From Clostridium gallinarum (GTDB lineage Bacteria; Bacillota; Clostridia; Clostridiales; Clostridiaceae), in the NCBI RefSeq assembly GCF_014836325.1, contig NZ_JACSQZ010000005.1, positions 24,007 to 88,006 on the forward strand: a stretch of DNA of 64,000 nt, in the 5' to 3' direction. The number at the start of each line of letters is the position of its first letter. The first letter of the stretch is position 1. A program made the translations under genes and the position numbers. Below are positions 8,311-18,100 of the stretch, piece by piece. The notes below the pieces were generated by a model. That model ran no database searches. It was given only the letters and a program-made list of their open reading frames with translations, and was not told the origin of the DNA.

Positions 8311-9852
8311 TTGATAGATTTTTTTACTGATCCGTATAAAGATGAATTAATTTATTCTGCTATAGCTAGATTTCATTTTTATTCAGGAAATATTGATTTT
8401 AAAGATACAATAGAAGAATGTTTTGGAAAAAGAACGATGATACCAACGTTGGAATTTGGTGGGAGGTTAGAATATCTAGCAAATGAACTAGGAGGAACAT
8501 ATACAGCTGATGACATAATAAATAAAAATACTATATTTCCATATTATGCTCCATTTATAGATTACAAAAGAAGAGATGAAATATTAAGAGATATTAAATT
8601 TAACGGAAGTGGTACAATTTATACAAAGTTAGGAATAATAGCTGGTTCAATATGTAAGAAAAATTATATATACTATTGTCCTATATGTGCAATGAAAGAT
8701 ATTCAGCAGTATGGTGAAGCCTATATACATAGAGAACATCAACTACAAGGAATAATGATATGTGCTCATGACGGTAATGTACTAAAAAGATATTCAATTA
8801 GAAAATTAGATTCAAGTAGAATTAAATATATAAAATTAGATAAAGAATTATTAAGTCTAGAAATAGGTAGTGAAAAAGTAAATAATTATGAAAAACATCT
8901 GAAGTTAGCTAAGGATGCACATTATTTATTTACAGAAGATTTAAATGAAATAAATAAAAATAATATATCAAGTAGATATAAATTTTTTCTATTTAGTAAA
9001 GGGCTTGCTAGAAGAAATGGTACTATTAAGCAGAGAAGACTGTATGAAGAATTTATAGATTATTATGGTGTGGGGTTTTTAGAATCATTAGAATCATATA
9101 TAGACTTTGATGATGAATATAATTGGTTAAAGATAGTAACTAGAAATTCAGAAAGAGTTACTCATCCAATAAGACATCTGCTTTTAATAGGATTCTTGTG
9201 CAATAATATAGAAGAATTTTTTAAAACTAAGATAATATGGATAGATAAAAAGGTTGAGAATAGTAAGTATAATATTGAAAATGCTAATTTGAATAAACTA
9301 TCAGAATATAAGAGGAATTTTATTAAGATAATTGATGAAAATAAGGGGATGAATAGAACCACTTTAAGAGAGCAGCTTAAAAAAGAATATATATATCTTT
9401 ATAGATATGATAGAGAATGGTTATTTAGTAACTTGCCTAAGAAAATTAAAGAAGAAAAGCAAATAATAAGAATTGATTGGGAAAAAAGAGATAAACTTTA
9501 TTTTGAGATACTACAGAAAAAATATATAGAGATAAAATCATTAGAAAAGCCTGTGCGGATAACTAGAACTTCTTTGGCTAAGTCTTTAGGTATATTAGAT
9601 AATATTGAAAAGAAAATAGAAAAATTACCGCTTACAAGGAATTTTTTAGAGAAAGTATTTGAAAGCACTAAAGATTTCCAATTAAGAAGGTGTAAAGTTA
9701 TAATTGATAACCTTATTCAAAATAATGAAGAAATTAAATTATGGAAGATACAAAGAACTGCTGCTATTAGAACAAACCAATTTAACGATATTAAAGATTG
9801 CTTGATTCAATATATTGAAATAAAAAGTGATTGTATAGAAAAAATTATATAA
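8311..9852 (+). CDS. tniQ: TniQ/TnsD-family target selector 1 (shorter, lacks middle zinc ribbon)
   Basis: 513 aa, TTG start at 8311 behind TAGGAGA. The N-terminal TniQ domain begins FFTDPYKDE and carries zinc ligands Cys123, Cys126, His140/His143, Cys151, His153. The C-terminal half (about 330-513) is clearly homologous to the last ~180 residues of the next protein, but the ~130-residue zinc-ribbon/HTH segment found there is absent. It is thus a paralogue with an internal deletion, or the partner gained an insertion. Its target is unknown; a second, non-glmS pathway or a partner role for the longer protein are both possible. Confidence 0.88.
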   Translation: MIDFFTDPYKDELIYSAIARFHFYSGNIDFKDTIEECFGKRTMIPTLEFGGRLEYLANELGGTYTADDIINKNTIFPYYAPFIDYKRRDEILRDIKFNGSGTIYTKLGIIAGSICKKNYIYYCPICAMKDIQQYGEAYIHREHQLQGIMICAHDGNVLKRYSIRKLDSSRIKYIKLDKELLSLEIGSEKVNNYEKHLKLAKDAHYLFTEDLNEINKNNISSRYKFFLFSKGLARRNGTIKQRRLYEEFIDYYGVGFLESLESYIDFDDEYNWLKIVTRNSERVTHPIRHLLLIGFLCNNIEEFFKTKIIWIDKKVENSKYNIENANLNKLSEYKRNFIKIIDENKGMNRTTLREQLKKEYIYLYRYDREWLFSNLPKKIKEEKQIIRIDWEKRDKLYFEILQKKYIEIKSLEKPVRITRTSLAKSLGILDNIEKKIEKLPLTRNFLEKVFESTKDFQLRRCKVIIDNLIQNNEEIKLWKIQRTAAIRTNQFNDIKDCLIQYIEIKSDCIEKII

Positions 9853-9884
9853 AGATAACTTAAGATAAGTTAAGGGAGAAATTA

Positions 9885-11741
9885 ATGTTAACATTTTTTA
9901 CTGATCCATATCCTGATGAAAGTATAAGACATATATATGCAAGATATCATTTTTATTCAGGAAATTACAAGAATGAGGATACAATTGAAGAACTTTCAGG
10001 AAGAAGAAGTAAGCTTGTAGCAAAGCTTTTCCCAGCAGGATTAAATTATTTAGAACTTCAATTAAATAATGAAGAGTACACCTCTGAATATTTTATTTTT
10101 AATCATACTGTATTTATAGCATATGCACTATTTTGTTCTGAAAAAATACAAAAAGAAGTAATAAGCTATATGAAATATAAGGGAAATGATAAGATATATA
10201 CAAAATTTTCAATTAATAAAAGTAAGTTGAGAGATTATATAAAGGATAGATATTGTCCATTATGTGCTAAAGAGGATTTCCATAAGTTTGGTGAAGCGTA
10301 TTTTCACAGAATACATCAGTTTGAAGGATATTTAATATGTTCAAAACATAAATGTAAATTAAATTTTTATCCAATTAAAATAGATGAAGAAAATAAATTT
10401 ATTACGCTTAAATATGAAGAAATAAAAAGTGAAGATATTTCTTACTATGAAAGTGATTTGGAAGAAAAGTTAATAAAGGTTTCCAATGGAATAGAATATA
10501 TTATGAATATTAATAATTTGAAATATAATAAAGAAACTATTATAGAAAGATATTATGATATTCTAAGAATTAGAGGTTATACAACAGAAAAGGAATATAT
10601 AAAGGAAAAAAAACTAATAAATGATTTTAATATTTTTTATGGGAATAGTTTTTTAAAAATATTTTTTTCTGAATCAGATTGTGAGGATTATTCTAACTGG
10701 ATTAAGGGAATATTTAGAAAAAAGCTCAATTCTATTAACAGTATAAAGAGTATTTTATTAATGATATTCTTATCAGGAGAAGTTGAAGAGTTTTTTAAAT
10801 ATAAAAGGAATAAAAAAGTTTTTGGAGATGGACCATGGCCATGTTTAAACCCTATATGTATTAATTATAGAAAATTGGTTGTTAAAGAATACCAAATACG
10901 AAATTCATATAGAAGTGTGTTAATGAATGGAATATTTAAATGTAAGGAATGTGGTTATACATATAGAAGAAAAGAAGGCTTTAATGGAAAAGATAATATT
11001 TATAGCAAGGATAAAGTAATAGATTTTGGTAATGCATGGAGACATGAATTTATAAAATTGATAAATTTAGGATATAGTAATAATTATATAGGAAAGAGAT
11101 TAGGAGTTAAATATGAAGTTGTAGATTATTATAAAAAACATAATAAGTTCAAAGATAAACCTAAGTATAGCATCGAAAAAAGGAGAGATTTTTTTAGTGT
11201 TTATACAAGCGATATTCTTGCATTTATTAAGAATAATCCGGAATGTTTAAGAAGTGATATTTCTAAAAAATTTAAAAAACAATATTCATGGCTAATGAAA
11301 AATAATAAAGAATGGTTAAGTGAAAATTTACCAAAGGCTAAAGCTAATAAGATGCATGTAAAAGGGATTGATTTTAAGGAACAAGATAAAATAATTTTAG
11401 AAAAAATAAAGGTTGCTTACGAAGAAATAATTAATGAGAATAAACCTATTAAGATTACTTTCAGATCTATAGAAAAAAGAATTGAACAGAGAATAAGATT
11501 TAAAATAGATAAGTTGCCAAAATCAAAAAAATATTTACTTAATATAATTGAGAGTGTTGATGAGTTTAGAATAAGAAGGGTCAGAAATTTTTGTGAAAAT
11601 GATGATAATATAAGAAAAAATTTTTCAAGGGCAGCAATTCTGAGAAATAATAATATAAATATTAATAAAATATCTATAGGAATAAAAGATGAGATAGAGA
11701 ATATTATAATAATATATCGAGAAGAAGTTGATAGAACTTAA
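9885..11741 (+). CDS. tnsD: TniQ/TnsD-family target selector 2 (probable glmS attachment-site reader)
   Basis: 618 aa. The N-terminal TniQ domain (FFTDPYPDE) has zinc ligands Cys124, Cys127, His141/His144, Cys152 and His155. A second zinc ribbon, Cys320-x4-Cys325...Cys353-x2-Cys356, is followed by a helix-turn-helix near 388-416 (LGYSNNYIGKRLGVKYEVVDYY). This layout matches DNA-binding TnsD proteins that recognise the 3' end of glmS, so it is the better candidate for the insertion seen here. It lies 32 nt after the first tniQ, in the same operon as tnsABC. Confidence 0.9.
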   Translation: MLTFFTDPYPDESIRHIYARYHFYSGNYKNEDTIEELSGRRSKLVAKLFPAGLNYLELQLNNEEYTSEYFIFNHTVFIAYALFCSEKIQKEVISYMKYKGNDKIYTKFSINKSKLRDYIKDRYCPLCAKEDFHKFGEAYFHRIHQFEGYLICSKHKCKLNFYPIKIDEENKFITLKYEEIKSEDISYYESDLEEKLIKVSNGIEYIMNINNLKYNKETIIERYYDILRIRGYTTEKEYIKEKKLINDFNIFYGNSFLKIFFSESDCEDYSNWIKGIFRKKLNSINSIKSILLMIFLSGEVEEFFKYKRNKKVFGDGPWPCLNPICINYRKLVVKEYQIRNSYRSVLMNGIFKCKECGYTYRRKEGFNGKDNIYSKDKVIDFGNAWRHEFIKLINLGYSNNYIGKRLGVKYEVVDYYKKHNKFKDKPKYSIEKRRDFFSVYTSDILAFIKNNPECLRSDISKKFKKQYSWLMKNNKEWLSENLPKAKANKMHVKGIDFKEQDKIILEKIKVAYEEIINENKPIKITFRSIEKRIEQRIRFKIDKLPKSKKYLLNIIESVDEFRIRRVRNFCENDDNIRKNFSRAAILRNNNININKISIGIKDEIENIIIIYREEVDRT

Positions 11742-11774
11742 AATGAATTTAATTAATACGATTCTAATAAAAAT

Positions 11775-11816
11775 AAGCAATAATACTGAATATTTAGTAT
11801 TATTGCTTATTTTTCA
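11775..11816. terminator. Convergent terminator between tniQ2 and the XRE gene
   Basis: A 13-bp stem AAGCAATAATACT / AGTATTATTGCTT with T-rich flanks. It sits between the converging tns operon and the minus-strand regulator and overlaps the last codon of the latter, so it can serve both strands. Confidence 0.85.
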
Positions 11817-12031
11817 TTAAAAAGTTCTTCAATTTCTACATCTAGTGCCTTTGCTATCTTAAATGCTTCATAATCATAAACTTCTCTTTGTTTCAATTCA
11901 ATTCTAGTAAGCATTGGTCTATCAATATCTAATCCTACTGTTTGAAGTTTAGCAGTAAGTTCTTCTTGTGTAAGTTTTTGTTGTTTTCTTAATCTTCTAA
12001 CATTATCACCAATAATATTTCTTTTTTCCAT
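11807..12031 (-). CDS. XRE-family (Cro/CI-type) transcriptional regulator
   Basis: 74 aa, essentially one HTH_3 domain (residues 10-65: NVRRLRKQQKLTQEELTAKL then RIELKQREV). ATG at 12031 is preceded by AGGAC. It is divergently transcribed from the GHKL ATPase gene, with a 25-bp palindrome between them, suggesting autoregulation and control of the rightward defence genes. Its position between tns and BREX resembles a cargo-control gene; the regulatory link is inferred. Confidence 0.85.
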   Translation of the reverse strand: MEKRNIIGDNVRRLRKQQKLTQEELTAKLQTVGLDIDRPMLTRIELKQREVYDYEAFKIAKALDVEIEELFNEK

Positions 12032-12085
12032 AATATCAGTCCTAATTCATTTTTTATGTATTAATTGTAATAAAATGAACAAAAT

Positions 12086-12110
12086 AAAATGTGTGGTAAC
12101 CACACATTTT
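12086..12110. promoter_or_regulatory. Palindromic operator between divergent XRE and GHKL genes
   Basis: Perfect 12-bp arms AAAATGTGTGGT and ACCACACATTTT around a single central A, in the 104-bp divergent intergenic region. Size and position fit a dimeric HTH repressor site. Confidence 0.7.
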
Positions 12111-12135
12111 GAAAATTTTATTTGAGGTGATATAA

Positions 12136-13782
12136 ATGGAAGTCTATAGACCGTTAGTTAAGGATATATCTTTATTTCAAGAAATAGTTAAAAATTTAAT
12201 AGATCCATTAGAAGTAACTAGAGAAGCAATAAGTAATTCAGTAGATGCAGAAGCAAAGAATATAAATATTGAAATCTATAGGGATTTAGATGGAGTATTT
12301 TGTATATCTTTTACTGACGATGGGTGTGGAATGAATAAAAATGAATTAGAAAGTTTCTTTAATTTAGGTGATTCAAGGAAAGATAAAAGAAATATAGGAG
12401 AAAAGGGATTAGGAACTAAGATATTTTTCAAAAGTAGAAAAATAACGGTAATAACACAAAAAAATAATTCAAAAAGACTGATAGCAGAAATGAAGGAACC
12501 TTGGTTTTTCCTAATCAATAACGAAATTCCTACATATACAATCGAGACTGAAGATTCCATAATTGGAAAGGATGGTACTAAAATAATTATTGAAGGATAT
12601 TTGGTTGATAATCCAGAAAAATACTATAATTTAGAAACAATAAAAGATTATATTCTTTGGTTTACTGCAGGGGGAAGTTTCAAGAATATATTCGCTACAT
12701 ATCCTGAATTAAACTGCTATGTAAAGAACATGCAAGTTGCTCCAAGAATATTTATAAATGATTGCATTCTTGATATTAGAGAAGAAATCGCTGGTGCGCA
12801 TCAATTTTTTCCTCCCCAAGAAAATCCATTAGTAGATAATAATGAAAAGATATATGAAAGATCTGTAAACTATTGTAGACATTTTGGACCCTATCATAGG
12901 AGTACAAATATAAATGGAGAATATGTTTCTTTTCAGATGTATGGTACTGTGTCAGGAGTCAATTGTAGAAAATCAATATGTAAGTTAAGACAAAGTGAAA
13001 GATTAAAAGGAAGATTTGGAATATATTTGGCAAAGGATTTTATTCCATTTACTAAAAAATCAAGTCTTATATCGGATCCGAATTATCATCATTTTCATAT
13101 ATTAGTTAACTCACAAAATTTTGAGCTTACTGCAGATAGAAATAATGTAAGTAATGACGATGATCCTAAAGTAAAATGGATTTATTTAATGGTTAAAGAA
13201 ATAATAAATAATGATATTTTACCAAGTACACAATCAACATATTTTAAGATGAGAAAACAAGAAGAAATAAATTTTACTATTAAAGAAAAAAGTATAAATC
13301 TAAAACAAAGAATTAAAGACTTTAGTAAGTTAGAAAATTTAAATTTAGAAAATATATCTATAAAACGTATTCCAGATAATGAAGCTCAAGTAGCTTTGTT
13401 ATTGTCAGCATTATTAAGTAATCCTAAGTTTAAAAGATATATAAATATAATTGATTCTATTGCACATTATTCACTTCAATCTACTACTGATTTGATATGT
13501 TTAAATAATGAAGGTGAAACTTTACTTGTTGAAATAGAATATCTTTTAAGTAATTTATTTAAACATGAGCATCCTTACATGACATTTGATTGTATTGTAT
13601 GTTGGAAAGTTGATTTGGAAATAAATGACAGAAAAACATTAGTTGATGGGATTGAACTAAAATTATGTTTCGAAAAGGGACAATGGCTATTAAAATATGG
13701 AACGGAAAAAATAATACCTATTATAGAATTATCAAGTGTTATTAATTTCTTAATAAATGATAAAAATAAGCAAATTAATTAA
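12136..13782 (+). CDS. GHKL ATPase with a nuclease-like C-terminal domain (probable defence accessory)
   Basis: 548 aa, start behind TTTGAGGTGAT. The N-terminal GHKL (Hsp90/MutL/histidine-kinase-type) ATPase shows the N box EAISNSVDA (Glu30, Asn34), DDGCGM (61-66) and the glycine lid GEKGLGTK (88-95). A middle domain of about 200-380 is unassigned. The C-terminus has a PD-(D/E)XK-like pattern: Glu416 in an alpha helix, Asp452 (TTDLIC), then EIE at 466-468 where an active enzyme would usually have ExK, so catalysis is uncertain. It lies directly upstream of BREX, 173 bp from brxA. Function is inferred from context only. Confidence 0.75.
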   Translation: MEVYRPLVKDISLFQEIVKNLIDPLEVTREAISNSVDAEAKNINIEIYRDLDGVFCISFTDDGCGMNKNELESFFNLGDSRKDKRNIGEKGLGTKIFFKSRKITVITQKNNSKRLIAEMKEPWFFLINNEIPTYTIETEDSIIGKDGTKIIIEGYLVDNPEKYYNLETIKDYILWFTAGGSFKNIFATYPELNCYVKNMQVAPRIFINDCILDIREEIAGAHQFFPPQENPLVDNNEKIYERSVNYCRHFGPYHRSTNINGEYVSFQMYGTVSGVNCRKSICKLRQSERLKGRFGIYLAKDFIPFTKKSSLISDPNYHHFHILVNSQNFELTADRNNVSNDDDPKVKWIYLMVKEIINNDILPSTQSTYFKMRKQEEINFTIKEKSINLKQRIKDFSKLENLNLENISIKRIPDNEAQVALLLSALLSNPKFKRYINIIDSIAHYSLQSTTDLICLNNEGETLLVEIEYLLSNLFKHEHPYMTFDCIVCWKVDLEINDRKTLVDGIELKLCFEKGQWLLKYGTEKIIPIIELSSVINFLINDKNKQIN

Positions 13783-13803
13783 TTATGTATTATAATTAGT
13801 TTC

Positions 13804-13863
13804 AGAAACGTTCATGTATATTTTATTTTTACAATTGTAAGCTAAGATATCATAAGCGTTTCT
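13804..13863. promoter_or_regulatory. Interrupted inverted repeat upstream of the BREX operon
   Basis: AGAAACG (13804-13810) and CGTTTCT (13857-13863) face each other about 46 bp apart in the 172-bp gap before brxA. It could be a regulator site or chance; the BREX promoter should lie in this gap. Confidence 0.35.
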
Positions 13864-13954
13864 ATTTAATTTAAATACAAATGTTTTTATTTATAGTGTT
13901 ATAGCTTATTGAAATGTATGATAAAATTATTTTAAAGGATGGTGCGAATTTTAT

Positions 13955-14551
13955 ATGAATAATAAAGAATATAGTGCAAAACTAACTGGAGAATCATTTT
14001 TATTATATGAATTTAAAATTATAGCAAAATTAAAAAGAGAAGGTTTTTCTGATAAAGATATAAGAAAAATAGTTTTAGAAGAAAATTTATTTCAATATAA
14101 ATTTAAATCTAGCATAACTAGAAGATTAACTCCATTATTACAACGAGTAAATGTATTAGACAACACGTTAATTGATATACTAATTGATGATCCTTTAGTG
14201 GATGGAGTTGTAATAAATTTATATGCAATTATGAAGAATGATAGACTTTTCTTTGAATTTATGAATGAAGTGGTAAAAGAAAAGTTACAAAATAATTCTG
14301 AAATAATAGAAAAAAAGGATATAAATATTTATTTTGAACATAAGGCTGAACAAAATGAAGAGATCACAAAGTGGTCTGATGCAACTATTCAAAAATTGAA
14401 GCAAGTAATTAAAAAAATATTAAGTGAGGCGAAGATTCTTAATTTAAAAACAGGAGAAGTACATAAATTAATTATGTCACAAGGGTTAAAGGAATACCTA
14501 GTAAAGAAAGGCGATGCAAAATATGTATTAGCCATGGGAGAAAACCTATAG
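13955..14551 (+). CDS. brxA: BREX protein BrxA (DUF1819)
   Basis: 198 aa, typical BrxA length. BrxA is a small DNA-binding protein of type I BREX; its role in defence is incompletely understood. Recognisable by the N-terminal YSAKLTGESFLLYEFK and the middle ITRRLTPLLQRVNVL segment, and by its first position in the canonical brxA-brxB-brxC-pglX-pglZ-brxL order. ATG at 13955, with an AAAGGATGG site somewhat far upstream. brxB follows after 18 nt. Confidence 0.9.
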   Translation: MNNKEYSAKLTGESFLLYEFKIIAKLKREGFSDKDIRKIVLEENLFQYKFKSSITRRLTPLLQRVNVLDNTLIDILIDDPLVDGVVINLYAIMKNDRLFFEFMNEVVKEKLQNNSEIIEKKDINIYFEHKAEQNEEITKWSDATIQKLKQVIKKILSEAKILNLKTGEVHKLIMSQGLKEYLVKKGDAKYVLAMGENL

Positions 14552-14569
14552 ATTAGGGAGGGACAGCTT

Positions 14570-15130
14570 TTGAAATTGGATGATAGATTTAAGGAAGTTC
14601 GGGAAAAACTTAAAGATGATAAATTTCTAAATGGAAGGGGTACTGGAAATGACTTAAGTTTTTATGTTTTTGATTATAATCCTAAGGATGAAATTAAAGT
14701 TAGATATTATAAGGATCTAATAATAAAGGATTTTAATAGAGCAGATGATAATTATATAAAAGAGTATGATTTGTATAAAATGTTTATACAGTTTTTAAAT
14801 GAACAGGATATATTTGAACAGATAATGGATATGGAAAAAACAGATGATAAGGATTATATATTTAGGGCTATAACTTCATTTATTAGTCAAGAAATGTATG
14901 TAAATAAGATAAAAGAAGATTTTGATTCATATAAAGTAATATTTATTACTGGAGTAGGTAAAATATATCCATTTATGCGTTCACATAACATTTTAAACAG
15001 ATTACATTCAGTATTAGGGAAAAAACCGTTAGTCATGTTTTATCCAGGGGAATATACTGGGCAGGATTTAACTTTGTTTAATAAATTTATGGACGACAAT
15101 TATTATAGAGCATTTCCAATAACTGATTAG
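14570..15130 (+). CDS. brxB: BREX protein BrxB (DUF1788)
   Basis: 186 aa with a TTG start at 14570 behind GGGAGGGA. DUF1788-family BrxB is a core type I BREX component with no enzymatic motif. Family features include RFKEVREKL near the start, the FITGVGKIYPFMRSHNILN segment and the MFYPGEYTG motif near the end. Located between brxA and brxC in one operon. Confidence 0.92.
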   Translation: MKLDDRFKEVREKLKDDKFLNGRGTGNDLSFYVFDYNPKDEIKVRYYKDLIIKDFNRADDNYIKEYDLYKMFIQFLNEQDIFEQIMDMEKTDDKDYIFRAITSFISQEMYVNKIKEDFDSYKVIFITGVGKIYPFMRSHNILNRLHSVLGKKPLVMFYPGEYTGQDLTLFNKFMDDNYYRAFPITD

Positions 15131-15150
15131 GTATATAGGGGGATTAAATA

Positions 15151-18100
15151 ATGAAAATAGAAAATATGTTTTTAAGAGACATTAAAAGAGATATTGATGG
15201 AGTTATAAAAGTAGATTTTACAGATAAAATAGATAATGAACTTGAAGAGTATGTTGTAACTAAAGAAATAGCAAAGCATTTATCTAAGTTTTACAATAAT
15301 TATGCCAAGGGAGTAGATGGAGATACTACTAAGATGGGCGTGTGGATATCAGGTTTCTTTGGAAGTGGTAAATCACATTTTTTAAAGATTTTATCATACC
15401 TTTTATCTAATAAATCTGTAGGTGAGAAAAAAGCTATTGATTACTTCAAAAGTAAGATAGAAGATCCAATGTTACTTGCAGAAATACAAAGGATTAGTAA
15501 AATAGAAACTGAAACTATATTATTTAATATAGATTCAAAATCACCAGTAGATAATAAGGGTAAGGAAAATGCTATTTTAAAAGTATTTATAAAAGTATTC
15601 GATGAACATAGAGGTTTATGTGATACTATTCCAGGTGTTGCTAATATGGAAAGAACCCTTATAAAGGATGGTGTATATGATAAGTTTAAGCTTGAATTTG
15701 AAAGAATAAGAGGATTTAAGTGGATAGATAGGAGAAATGGTTTTTTCTTAGATAAAAAGTATGTAGCAGAAGCTATAGCAGTTTCAATGAATATACCGAA
15801 TGAAGATGCTATTGAATACTTAGAAAATTCTGTAGTTAACTATTCTGTTGATATAGAAACATTTGCAAAAGAAGTTAAAGAATATTTAGATACTAAAGGT
15901 GATAATTTTCATTTGATATTTTTAGCAGATGAAATTGGTCAGTATATTGGTAATAATGGAAGTTTAATGTTAAACCTTCAAACTATTACTGAGAAATTAA
16001 GTAGTGAATGTAAAGGAAAAGCATGGGTTATAGTAACATCACAAGAAAAAATTGATGCTGTATGTACTAATGTAAAAGAAGATGACTTCTCAAAAATACA
16101 AGGAAGATTTGACACTAAGCTATCTATGTCTTCAATGAGTGTTGATGAAGTTATAAAAAAGAGAATTCTAGAAAAAACAGAAAATACTAAAATGCTGTTA
16201 AGTAATATTTACAGAGAAGAAAATACAACATTAAGGAATATTATAAGCTTTGACGGAGCAAGAAAGGATTTGTTAAGTTATTCAGATGAAAATGATTTTA
16301 TTGAAACATATCCATTTGTACCATATCAATTTAAAGTTTTACAAAGCGTATTTGAGCAAGTAAGAAAGCATGGTAACTCTGGTAAGCATTTATCAGAGGG
16401 AGAACGTTCAATGCTATCAGCTTTTAAGGAATCAGTTCAAATTTATAGTAATAGTGATGAAGGTTTATTAATACCATTTGATATATTCTATGAAAGTATA
16501 GTTGAATTTTTAAATCCAACAATAACAAGAGTTATTGATAGAGCAGCAACAAAGAATGTATATTTGAAAGATGATAAATTTAATATAAGAGTATTAAAGC
16601 TTTTATTTATGCTTAAATATCTAAATGATGAATTACCAGCTAATTTAGAAAATATAACAACGTTAATGATTGATAATATAAATGTTGATAAGCAAGGCTT
16701 AAGGCTAAAAGTAGAAAAAGCATTAAAAAAGATCGAAGATGAAAACCTTATCCAAAAAAGTGGAGATGTTTATGTATTCTTAACTGATGACGAACAAGAT
16801 GTTAATAGAGATATTGCTTTAGAAAAGGTAGAGGATATCAAAGTAAGTAAGGAGCTTAGTGACTATATATTTAAGCAAATATACGATCAAAAGAAATTTA
16901 GATTTATAACAAATAATAAGCTTAAATATGATAAAGATTATAATAAGAAAATGGATGGAATACCAAGCGGAAACAATGTACACGAGTTTGGAGTAAGTAT
17001 ATTATCAAGACTTGCAGATAACTATTTTAAAAGTGATGAAGCACTAAAAATGGATTCCTATAACAATAAGGAAGTTATTATTAAGTTAAAAGATGGTGAG
17101 TATATTGATGAGTTAACTCAAGCTATGAAAATAGAGTCATATATAGATAAAACTAATATAGATAACTTACCAACTAATAAGCAAAAGATTATTGCAGATA
17201 AGAAAGATGAAAGAAGACAAAGAAGAACTACTTGCTTGTCAAAATTAGAAAATGCAATAATGGAAGCGGAGTTTTATATTTATGGTGAAAAAGTAGATAT
17301 AAAAGGTGCTTCAGCAGCAGATAAGATTAAGAATGCATTAAGTAATCTTTGTAAGTTTGTTTATTTAAATATTGATTATATTAAAACTAAAACTGAAAGT
17401 ATAGATGATATTATATATATATTAAAAACAAGTGAAGAACAAACAACATTAGGATCAGTAGAATCGTATAATAATGAAATAGCAGAAAAAGAAGTTGATG
17501 ATTTTATAAAGCTTACAGAATCAATGGAGCAAGTTAGAGTAAAATCTTTAGTTAACAGATTTACAACACAGCCATATGGTTGGGATTCATTAGATGTTGC
17601 AGGGGTTTTAGCTAAATTATTAGTTGATGAAAAGATTAGATGTAAGTTAAATGGCGAATTCTTAACTGTTGATGAACCAAGAAAGACAGCAGAAGCTTTA
17701 ACACAAACTTCTAATATAGATAGAGTTATTGTGAATAAAAAAGTTAAAGTTGATGAAAGAATAGTAAATCAAGTTAAAAACATATCAATGGAGCTTTTTA
17801 AAGAAACGTCAGATAGTAGAAATGAAGATGAGATAGCTAAGGAATTAAGAAAAAGTATAGAAAGAAAGCTGGAGAATATTGAAAGTAACTTACAACTATA
17901 CACTAACAAAAAGTATCCAGGAAAATCATTATTTGAAAAAGGTAGAAAGTTATTTAATGAATCAAAGGAATTTAGGGAGAATATATCACTATTTAATTGG
18001 TTAATTAATAATGAACTTGAACTTTTAGAATGGGTTCAGGATGTAGAATTACCTATAGATTTCTTTAATAATCAAAGAGAGATATTTGATAAAGGGTTAT

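Noticed and set aside
2490..12135. A CRISPR-associated (CAST-type) transposon, suggested by TnsABC with two TniQ proteins
   Set aside because: No Cas genes, no CRISPR repeats and no crRNA-like array were seen anywhere in the element; paired TniQ genes also occur without CRISPR.
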